A stretch of DNA of 64,000 nucleotides, taken from assembly GCA_015258065.1 (NCBI GenBank), contig JABZIZ010000004.1, forward strand, positions 62,001 to 126,000. The letters are read 5' to 3'. Of the stretch, positions 25,384 to 32,392 are shown in pieces. Every line of letters starts with the position of its first letter. The first letter of the stretch is position 1. The position numbers were made by a program, and so were the translations under genes. The DNA is from Lachnospiraceae bacterium. GTDB taxonomy: Bacteria > Bacillota > Clostridia > Lachnospirales > Lachnospiraceae. The notes beneath the pieces are model-generated. The model made no database searches. It was not told the origin of the DNA and worked only from the letters and a program-made list of their open reading frames with translations.

Positions 25384-26451
25384 TCAGTGGAAATTGCCGA
25401 TATCCAGTACGCCGTCAGGATCTTGCGGGGTGACGCCCCTGTCCTTATTAATCAGTCTGGCGAGGGCGTGAGAGACGGTGATGCGTCCGCGGTTGGTAAA
25501 GTGTACGCCGTCCTTCATCAGATAATCGTCGGTTGTATATTGATTCAGATTGAATTCATGTCCGAAATAGCAGTCCAGGAACAGCGCATCCTTGTCCCGA
25601 GCGGCGTTTTGTGCCATCTGCGCATATTGCGAAAGGGTTCCCACGCCCTTGGAAACAATATTGCCGTCGCCGATGTAAGCGCCCTTGGCATTGAAGAAGA
25701 GCGCATAGCCGGGGCCGCAGACCACGAATTTTGCCTTGGGAGAGGCGTCTGTTAACGTGGAGATACCGCTGGTTAAGGCTCCGAAGTAGGTGGCGGGGTT
25801 CTGTGTCCATTTCTGGTCGGAGAGATCTCTTCCCAGCTGATAATCGTTGTATCCGTATTCAATAATATAATAGTCGACTTTAGACGGTACGACTTGGGAA
25901 AAGGAGTCGTAGGCGGTATATCCCTTTAACACATCGGAGGAAGCGCGTCCGGCGATGGCATTGGCAACCGAGACAAAGTTATTATTGGTCATCTGAGAGG
26001 GCAGCTGCCTGTTGGAAGTTCTGCCGGTCGTGGCGGGGGTGCCCGGACTTCCGAGGTTGACAAAGCTGTCCGCATTCAGTAGGCCGGAGGTGAGGTCGGG
26101 AATCGACGTATGGTCGTCTCTTCCGTTGTTGAACTGCGAGTCTCCGATGAAGACGAGATCAAAGGTGGTATCCGGTTCGGAAGAGGCGCTGCCCGTATTT
26201 TCAGTATTTGCAGAGGGAGACGCCGAAGCATTCGACTGGGCGCCCTGTGCGGAGGCGGAACTGCCGGCACTCCCAGAGACTTGCGCCTGCGAAGAGGCGG
26301 AACTGCCCGCGCTTGCAGAAGACTGTGCCTGTGAGGACGCATCCGCACTCCCGTCAGCCTGTTTGTGGAACGAGCAGCCGCCCAGGAAGGAACTCAGCGT
26401 CAAGCTAAATGCCAGACAGGCAAGGGCGGATAAATATTTCTTTTGCAACAT
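25384..26451 (-). CDS. SGNH/GDSL-type lipoprotein
   Basis: A 355-residue lipoprotein. It starts with a signal peptide ending in the lipobox FLGGC, followed by a long Ser/Ala/Gly linker made of repeated ASSQAQ and SGSAGSSAS elements (about residues 35-90). The catalytic region begins with block I LVFIGDSQFNNG, has a GYNDYQLG block and ends with DGVHFTNRG. This fits SGNH hydrolases that deacylate or acylate glycans outside the cell. The Ser-rich linker holds it off the membrane. It lies on the opposite strand from the surrounding genes, with its own extended -10 promoter and AGGAGG site. Confidence 0.85.
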   Translation of the reverse strand: MLQKKYLSALACLAFSLTLSSFLGGCSFHKQADGSADASSQAQSSASAGSSASSQAQVSGSAGSSASAQGAQSNASASPSANTENTGSASSEPDTTFDLVFIGDSQFNNGRDDHTSIPDLTSGLLNADSFVNLGSPGTPATTGRTSNRQLPSQMTNNNFVSVANAIAGRASSDVLKGYTAYDSFSQVVPSKVDYYIIEYGYNDYQLGRDLSDQKWTQNPATYFGALTSGISTLTDASPKAKFVVCGPGYALFFNAKGAYIGDGNIVSKGVGTLSQYAQMAQNAARDKDALFLDCYFGHEFNLNQYTTDDYLMKDGVHFTNRGRITVSHALARLINKDRGVTPQDPDGVLDIGNFH

Positions 26452-26496
26452 CTAAAACCTCCTATGGTGTACAACAGTTTTTTGCGTAGTGTGACC

Positions 26497-26502
26497 ATTA
26501 TA
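26497..26502 (-). promoter_or_regulatory. Extended -10 promoter of the SGNH lipoprotein gene
   Basis: Reading the minus strand, TGTTATAAT gives a perfect -10 with the TGn extension about 46 bases before the ATG. No good -35 is visible at normal distance. Confidence 0.55.
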
Positions 26503-26616
26503 ACATGCCTTGCAAGCGGCAACCGTTTTCGCACGGACTTTCAATCGCCCGCTTTCACGGCATAGGCGCCGAAACGTGGCGATTGTCTTTGCGGCGGGCA
26601 TTCGCTCTTCCGGATC

Positions 26617-26645
26617 TTTTCAGTACGGGCAAAATACGCTACAAT
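26617..26645 (+). promoter_or_regulatory. Weak promoter candidate before the FAD-dependent gene
   Basis: TTTTCA and TACAAT (26640-26645) are 17 bases apart, 95 bases before ATG 26740. The -35 is poor. Confidence 0.35.
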
Positions 26646-26739
26646 AGGGTAACTGTTTCGAGAAGTGGGGATTCCCTTCTTCCGGGCTCCTGTCCGGATC
26701 AGGGGGATCGATTTCAATAAACACAGCAGGAGATTTTTT

Positions 26740-28320
26740 ATGAAAAAAAGAGCACTCATCATCGGCGCGGGTCCCGCAGGACTGACAGCAGCCTATGAAC
26801 TACTGACAAAGAGCGATGCCTATGAGGTGGTCGTTTTTGAAGAGAGTACCCAGTTTGGCGGTATTTCCAAAACGGTGAATTACAAGGGGAACCGGATGGA
26901 TATGGGCGGACACCGTTTCTTTTCCAAGATGCCGGAAGTCAATGCCTGGTGGCAGAAGATGTTACCGACGCAGGGAGCGCCTGCCGCAGACGATCTGGTT
27001 TTAAACCGGAAGGTGAATCTGAAAGAGGGAGGGCCGGATCCGCAGAAGGAAGACCGGGTCATGCTCAACAGAGAGCGCGTTTCCCGTATCTTTTTTAACC
27101 GCAAATTTTATGATTACCCGATCTCGCTGAAACCGGAAACGTTTCGGAATTTCGGCGTATGGACCACGCTGGAGGTGGGATGCAGCTACCTCGCTTCCCT
27201 GGTTCACAAGAGAGAAGAGAAGTCGCTGGAAGACTTTTATATCAACCGCTTCGGACGGAAATTATATTCCATGTTCTTTGAATATTATACGGAGAATCTC
27301 TGGGGGAGGCATCCGTCCGAAATCGATCCGTCCTGGGGGGCGCAGCGCACGAAGGGCGTTTCCATCGGCGCGGTGTTAAAGGATGCGCTGGAGAAGATCT
27401 TCCACGTCAAGAACCGGAAGGTGGAAACCTCTCTGATAGAGGAATTTTCGTATCCGAAACTGGGACCGGGCGAGCTCTGGGAGGTGACGGCAAAAGAAGT
27501 GGAGAAGTTAGGCGGGAGGATTCTGACCTCGGCTCGTGTGGTGAAGATTCATAAAGACGGGCAGAACCATATAAGCGGGCTCACCTATCTGCAGGACGGG
27601 AAGGAAGTGCAGATGGATGGCGACCTGGTGATTTCCTCCATGCCACTAAAGGATCTGGTTGGTGGAATGAATGAGGTGCCGCAGGAAGTGGCACAGATTG
27701 CTGCCGGCCTTCCTTACCGTGATTATATGACGCTTGGTGTGTTGATTCCGCACCTGAATCTGGAGAACAAGACGGGACGCAAAACCATTGGGAACATTGT
27801 GCCGGATAATTGGGTGTATGTGCAGGATCGCACGGTCAAAATGGGACGTTTCCAGATTTACAACAACTGGTCTCCTTATCTGGTCAAGGATCTGTCCCAC
27901 ACGGTGTGGATGGGGCTGGAATATTTTTGTAATGAAGGAGATCGGATGTGGACGATGGAGGATGCCGATTTCGCAAGGCGTGCCATCAGAGAGATGGTGA
28001 CCCTGAAGCTGATTGACGATCCTTCAAAGGTTCTGGACTACCATGTGGAACGCGTCAAGAAGGCTTATCCGGCTTATTTCGACACCTATGAGCAGATCGA
28101 CACCCTGGTGAAGTATCTGAATACCATTGATAATCTTTACTGTGTCGGCAGAAACGGGCAGCACCGCTATAATAACATCGACCATTCGATGGGAACTTCC
28201 TTCGAGGCGGTAAAAAACATCTTATCCGGCCGGACGGACAAGGCGAATATCTGGAATGTCAATACGGAGCAGGAATACCACGAGAGTTCGAATCAGGAAA
28301 ATGAGGTGGAAGTCGATTGA
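26740..28320 (+). CDS. FAD-dependent oxidoreductase, UDP-galactopyranose-mutase-like family
   Basis: A 526-residue flavoprotein with the dinucleotide-binding motif ALIIGAGPAGLTAAYELL, a second acidic strand VVVFEESTQFGG and the substrate-side motif MDMGGHRFFSKMPEVN. The C-terminal stretch YCVGRNGQHRYNNIDHSMGT resembles the FAD-closing motif of the UDP-galactopyranose-mutase/amine-oxidase superfamily. It is longer than classical mutases (about 370 residues). In Firmicute glycan loci such proteins act on nucleotide or lipid-linked sugars; the reaction is not defined here. Start ATG 26740 has CAGGAG ten bases upstream. The stop overlaps the TTG start of the next gene. Confidence 0.8.
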   Translation: MKKRALIIGAGPAGLTAAYELLTKSDAYEVVVFEESTQFGGISKTVNYKGNRMDMGGHRFFSKMPEVNAWWQKMLPTQGAPAADDLVLNRKVNLKEGGPDPQKEDRVMLNRERVSRIFFNRKFYDYPISLKPETFRNFGVWTTLEVGCSYLASLVHKREEKSLEDFYINRFGRKLYSMFFEYYTENLWGRHPSEIDPSWGAQRTKGVSIGAVLKDALEKIFHVKNRKVETSLIEEFSYPKLGPGELWEVTAKEVEKLGGRILTSARVVKIHKDGQNHISGLTYLQDGKEVQMDGDLVISSMPLKDLVGGMNEVPQEVAQIAAGLPYRDYMTLGVLIPHLNLENKTGRKTIGNIVPDNWVYVQDRTVKMGRFQIYNNWSPYLVKDLSHTVWMGLEYFCNEGDRMWTMEDADFARRAIREMVTLKLIDDPSKVLDYHVERVKKAYPAYFDTYEQIDTLVKYLNTIDNLYCVGRNGQHRYNNIDHSMGTSFEAVKNILSGRTDKANIWNVNTEQEYHESSNQENEVEVD

Positions 28321-29489
28321 TCTTTTTGCGGGTGCTGATCCTTGTCCTCTTACTGGTATTATGTCCGTTGTTGATCGGCATGCTGTCCTTTCGTTTTTTG
28401 CCGAGGAACAGGCAGTCGGTGGCAATCACCTTTGTGACAGGGCAGTTGCTCTCTTTTGCGCTGTTTGAGGTGATTGCCGTTCCCTGTATGCTCCTAAACC
28501 GTTATGATTCCTTTATCTTCACCTACCGGATCTACCTGGCGGGAATGGTGATATGTACGGCTCTCGGGGCGAGGGATCTGATTCTGCGCCTGCGCAGGGT
28601 GGGAATATTGCAGCTTTTTCCGGGAGACCATTTTCCGGAACCGGAAGCCCTGATGGATCCCTACCGCGATATTACCGACTATAAACAGCACTATACAAAA
28701 GAGGCTGTCCTGTACTGGGTGCTGTTTTTTGTTCTGCTGTTTTTTCAGCTGTATATGCTCTTTACGCAGGCCTCTTTTGACGGAGACGACGCCTATTATG
28801 TGACGGAGTCCGTGCTGGCGCAGCAAACGGGGACGATGAACCGGATCCTGCCCTACACGGGAATCTCTACGACGCTGGACATCCGGCACGCCCTATCGGT
28901 CATCACGATGTGGACCGCCTTTCTTGGAAAAGCTTCTGGGATCCATGCGGCGATCGTTGCCCATACGGTGCTGCCGCTGTTCTTCCTGATCTTTACCGAT
29001 CTGGTGCTGATGGAGAGCGGCAGAATTCTGGTAAGGGGAAGACAGAACGATCTGCCTGTTTTTATGGTCTTTCTGGCGCTGCTTCAAATTTTCGGCAACA
29101 ATTCCATCTACACGCCGGAAACCTTTCTGATGACCAGAACCTGGCAGGGGAAGAGCGTCATGGCAAATGCTGTGGTGGCGCTGACGGTGTATGTCTTTCT
29201 GATGCTTTTGGAAAATACGATTCGGCTGCAGAGGCTGACGGAAAGACGAAGGAAGGATAAGAATAGCAAGAGAGAGCGGTATGCACCCTTTATCCTGTTA
29301 ACCTTAGTGAATCTGCTGGCGCAGATCTCCACCTCCATGGGAGTGGTGCTGCTGACAGGTCTCATCATGTTGCTCTCTTTTTTCTTCCTGCTTTATACCA
29401 AAAAGATCCGCTCGGTGATTCCGGCTCTTCTTTGCTGTCTGCCGAATGTGTTTTACATCCTGCTGTATTTGTTTTACCGGGGAGCATAG
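28317..29489 (+). CDS. DUF6077-like membrane protein, N-terminal part (ends at in-frame amber)
   Basis: This 390-residue polytopic protein begins at TTG with GAGGTGG about eight bases upstream and overlaps the previous stop. It has about nine hydrophobic helices, with FDGDDAYYVTESVLAQQTG and TPETFLMTRTWQGKS in loops, as in DUF6077 membrane proteins. It stops at TAG 29487-29489. The next gene continues in the same frame one codon later and supplies the missing C-terminal third, so the two pieces likely were one gene of about 685 codons. As it stands the protein may be inactive, unless the stop is read through. Function: probable GT-C-like membrane transferase. Confidence 0.65.
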   Translation: MIFLRVLILVLLLVLCPLLIGMLSFRFLPRNRQSVAITFVTGQLLSFALFEVIAVPCMLLNRYDSFIFTYRIYLAGMVICTALGARDLILRLRRVGILQLFPGDHFPEPEALMDPYRDITDYKQHYTKEAVLYWVLFFVLLFFQLYMLFTQASFDGDDAYYVTESVLAQQTGTMNRILPYTGISTTLDIRHALSVITMWTAFLGKASGIHAAIVAHTVLPLFFLIFTDLVLMESGRILVRGRQNDLPVFMVFLALLQIFGNNSIYTPETFLMTRTWQGKSVMANAVVALTVYVFLMLLENTIRLQRLTERRRKDKNSKRERYAPFILLTLVNLLAQISTSMGVVLLTGLIMLLSFFFLLYTKKIRSVIPALLCCLPNVFYILLYLFYRGA

Positions 29490-29492
29490 GAT

Positions 29493-30377
29493 ATGTACGG
29501 AATTTTCAGAGAGTGCGTCGTCATCTTACAACAATACGGAGGGGGAGGCTTCTACCTCCTTCTTTATCTGACTGCCCTGGGCTTTTTGTTTGTGCGCGAG
29601 CGCAGAAGGCACATCCGGATCGTGCTGGTGATGGTTCCCCTGATCCTGCTTGCGTGTTTCCTGATTCCGGTGACGAGAATCGTCTTTGTCGCTGCTTTTG
29701 ACGAAGGGGACACCTATTACCGGATTCTCTGGCTGATCCCGATGGGGACGACCATCGCCTATGCAGGGGTACGGGCGCTTTCCTATTGTAAAAAAAGGTT
29801 GTTTTGCTTTTTGCTTATGGCATCCGTCATCCTGCTGTGTGGCAAATATGTCTATCGTAAGGACAATACCTATATCAGCAGGGCGCAGAATGCGTATCAC
29901 CTGCCACAGGTCGTGATTGAGCTGGCGGATGCGATCCGGAAGGATCAGGCAGTCGACCCCGTGCCTCCTGTGGACAGACAGAAGGGCTCTGATTCCGCTC
30001 AAACGGCGGGAAAAAAAGAGGAGGGAAAAACGCAGGAGACACCGGCAAGGGTGAGGGCTGCCTTCCCTTCGGAGCTGGTCTATTTTGTCAGGCAGTACGA
30101 TACGAATATCCTTCTTCCGTTTGGGAGGGATATGGTAGAAGCCAGGTGGGGGTACTATGATCCGGTGCATGAGGAAATGGAGAGACAAGACGGCATTGTC
30201 ATGCGGAAGTTAAACCAGGTGCTTAGAAAGGAAGACTGTACCTATCTGGTTTTAAATAATACAAAGAAAATCGACGCATCACCGGAGGACTACGGATATC
30301 TCAAAATCGGCACCTTCGGAGATTATACGCTCTACCGGGATACAGGGGCGCTAAAACAACTGCACCCTGCACCGTAG
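29493..30377 (+). CDS. DUF6077-like membrane protein, C-terminal part
   Basis: A 294-residue frame in the same phase as the preceding gene, one codon after its TAG. It begins MYGIFRECVVILQQYG, has four hydrophobic helices and a soluble C-terminal region with PSELVYFVRQYDTNILLPFG and EDCTYLVLNNTKKID. No convincing ribosome binding site is present before ATG 29493. It is best read as the detached end of the DUF6077 protein; independent function is unlikely. Confidence 0.6.
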   Translation: MYGIFRECVVILQQYGGGGFYLLLYLTALGFLFVRERRRHIRIVLVMVPLILLACFLIPVTRIVFVAAFDEGDTYYRILWLIPMGTTIAYAGVRALSYCKKRLFCFLLMASVILLCGKYVYRKDNTYISRAQNAYHLPQVVIELADAIRKDQAVDPVPPVDRQKGSDSAQTAGKKEEGKTQETPARVRAAFPSELVYFVRQYDTNILLPFGRDMVEARWGYYDPVHEEMERQDGIVMRKLNQVLRKEDCTYLVLNNTKKIDASPEDYGYLKIGTFGDYTLYRDTGALKQLHPAP

Positions 30378-30488
30378 GAAGATTTCCGGAAGCAGCCGGA
30401 ATGGTGTGCAAAAGGACTGAACCCGGGCGCCGGAAAGACCTTTGGTTGTGTTTGTGCAAGTGGAAGATCAACGGGAGTACAGGTCTCT

Positions 30489-31526
30489 ATGAAGAGAATA
30501 GAAAAAGATTCGTATGCAAGAGAACGGGGAAACGGAAGTAGAGGAGGAGATCGGAATCACAGAAAACGGAAGAGAACGAGACGGAGGGGGGGGAATCTTT
30601 TTGTGATTCACCTTGTGCTCCTAAGCCTGATCGGCGTGATCGTTTTGTTTATTCTGGTGAGGACTTATCTGTGGAATCAAAAGCAGTCCGTGGAAGTGAC
30701 AGAAGATACCAAGGGCGATTATGAGGTAGAGGTCGAAGATCTTCTTTTCCTGGGGCAAAGAGATCTGAAGAAGAACCCTTATCGAACGATTCTCTGTCTG
30801 GGAAACGATCCCTTCTCGGATGAAAGAGGAGAGGGAGGACTGGCGGATCGCATTGCGAAAAAGACTGGCGCAAAGGTTTACAATGCGGCCTTTCCGGGAA
30901 GCCGTGTGGCAGCCAAGAGTGCGGGGTACAGCGGGAACGATCCGATTGACCTCTTCGGTTTTCTGTATGTCACCAGTTATTTGAAGGCGGGAAATCTGGG
31001 AGTCCTTGCCGATAACCTCTCCTCTTTTCAGGATGAGAGATATGCACAGGCACTTCAGGTATTGCAGGACGGAGCGTTCGGCGAGCCGGACCTCATTGCG
31101 ATTATGTATGACGGAACCGACTATCTGACCGGTGCGTCGCCCTTTGCCAATCAGAACGATTCCGATCCGGTGACTTTTGCCGGCGCTTTGAACCTGGGGC
31201 TCTCGGCACTAAAGGAAAAATGGCCGAAGGCGACGATTGTCGTCCTTTCGATGCCGTACTGTCTGAGCAGGAATGCAGATGGAACTTACGGAGACGGGGA
31301 TACGGAGAATCTCGGAAACGGGAAGCTTCCGGTATACTGGACCAAGGAACATGATGTTTGCGAGATGCAAGGCGTTAGTTTTATTGACAATTACTACGGT
31401 CTGATTTCCTATGACAATTACAAGGAATACCTCACTGATAATATTCATCTGAAGGACGATGCGAGAGAAAAAATCGCTTCCCACTTCGCATCTGCCATCC
31501 TGGGAGGAAAGGAGACGGCACAATGA
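30489..31526 (+). CDS. Membrane-anchored SGNH-like protein
   Basis: A 345-residue protein with a strongly basic N-terminus (RNHRKRKRTRRRGG), one membrane helix (LFVIHLVLLSLIGVIVLFIL) and an extracytoplasmic SGNH-like domain. Block I appears as CLGNDPFSDERGEGGLADRI. The end reads TDNIHLKDDAREKIA with Asp and His of the final catalytic block. The usual GDS is replaced by GND, so the nucleophile serine may be absent or shifted to FSDE. It could act on glycan O-acyl groups. It pairs by context with the SGNH lipoprotein 4 kb upstream and overlaps the flippase half-gene that follows (ATGA). Confidence 0.7.
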   Translation: MKRIEKDSYARERGNGSRGGDRNHRKRKRTRRRGGNLFVIHLVLLSLIGVIVLFILVRTYLWNQKQSVEVTEDTKGDYEVEVEDLLFLGQRDLKKNPYRTILCLGNDPFSDERGEGGLADRIAKKTGAKVYNAAFPGSRVAAKSAGYSGNDPIDLFGFLYVTSYLKAGNLGVLADNLSSFQDERYAQALQVLQDGAFGEPDLIAIMYDGTDYLTGASPFANQNDSDPVTFAGALNLGLSALKEKWPKATIVVLSMPYCLSRNADGTYGDGDTENLGNGKLPVYWTKEHDVCEMQGVSFIDNYYGLISYDNYKEYLTDNIHLKDDAREKIASHFASAILGGKETAQ

Positions 31527-31918
31527 AGGATAGGAAAGGGATACTCGAAAAAGCTTCATGGATCAAGATTCTTCTGCTGCAGCTGGTGGTTGGCATCTAC
31601 AGTGTGAATACGGTGATCGCCAAACTGGTATCGGGGCAGAAGGTTTTTTCCCCTGCCTTTATCGGCCTCCTGTTTTTAGAGGTCTGTGTGCTGGGTGTCT
31701 ATGCGCTGCTCTGGCAGCAGCTCATTAAACACTTTGAGCTCTCTGTTGCCTATGCCAATAAGGCAATGGGGCTGATCTGGTCCCTCATTTGGAGTATCGT
31801 TCTCTTTCATGAGGGTGTGAAGTGGAACCAGCTTCTTGGGATCGTGCTCGTGATGATCGGTATTATCTGTATGAATGGAGACGAGAAAACAACAGAGAAG
31901 GAGAGTGTAAGCGCATGA
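31523..31918 (+). CDS. Small EamA/SMR-like membrane protein, half 1
   Basis: A 131-residue protein with four membrane helices, beginning WIKILLLQLVVGIYSVNTVI and ending LLGIVLVMIGIICMNG. It resembles half-size drug/metabolite transporters (SMR, ArnE/ArnF type) that work as dimers. It overlaps both neighbours by four bases. With the next gene it probably forms a heterodimeric flippase for a lipid-linked sugar or similar substrate, which is inferred from context. Confidence 0.7.
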   Translation: MKDRKGILEKASWIKILLLQLVVGIYSVNTVIAKLVSGQKVFSPAFIGLLFLEVCVLGVYALLWQQLIKHFELSVAYANKAMGLIWSLIWSIVLFHEGVKWNQLLGIVLVMIGIICMNGDEKTTEKESVSA

Positions 31919-32250
31919 ATCCTTATTTTCTAGTGATGCTTGTTTCCGAGCTCTTAGCCTCTACTTCGCAAATTCTTCTGAAAAAGAGCGCCATGAAGGC
32001 GCATAAAGATTTTTTTTCGGAATATCTGAACCGCTTTGTGATCAGCGGGTATCTGATGCTGGGGATTTCCATGCTGATTACGATTTTTGCTTATAAGGTG
32101 CTGAACTATATGCAGGTCATTGTCCTGGAACCGATCAGTTATATTCTGGTCATGTTCCTGTCCAGACTAACCTTTCGGGAAAAGATTACCGGTAGAAAGT
32201 GTCTGGGGATGCTCTGCATCATTGCCGGTATCGTGGTCTTTAATGTTTGA
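31915..32250 (+). CDS. Small EamA/SMR-like membrane protein, half 2
   Basis: A 111-residue four-helix protein starting MNPYFLVMLVSELLASTSQI and ending CLGMLCIIAGIVVFNV. Start ATG 31915 overlaps the preceding gene by four bases, so the two are translated together and expected in equal amounts. Paired half-size transporters of this sort are known from ArnE/ArnF, which move lipid-linked aminoarabinose. The substrate here is unknown. Confidence 0.7.
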   Translation: MNPYFLVMLVSELLASTSQILLKKSAMKAHKDFFSEYLNRFVISGYLMLGISMLITIFAYKVLNYMQVIVLEPISYILVMFLSRLTFREKITGRKCLGMLCIIAGIVVFNV

Positions 32251-32279
32251 TGGTTTGACTGTCACAGTATTGTAACAAC

Positions 32280-32308
32280 TTGCAATAAGCGGGTAAAAAT
32301 GTTAGAGT
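32280..32308 (+). promoter_or_regulatory. Candidate promoter of the muramidase gene
   Basis: TTGCAA (32280-32285) and TAGAGT (32303-32308) are separated by 17 bases and lie 84 bases before the chosen start. Confidence 0.4.
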
Positions 32309-32392
32309 TGATACGAGTGTCAGAAATAGAAAATACAGAACCCGTATCGGTTTTTCAACGATAGAGAAGGGATGCAGGGGGATCGTGAAAGA

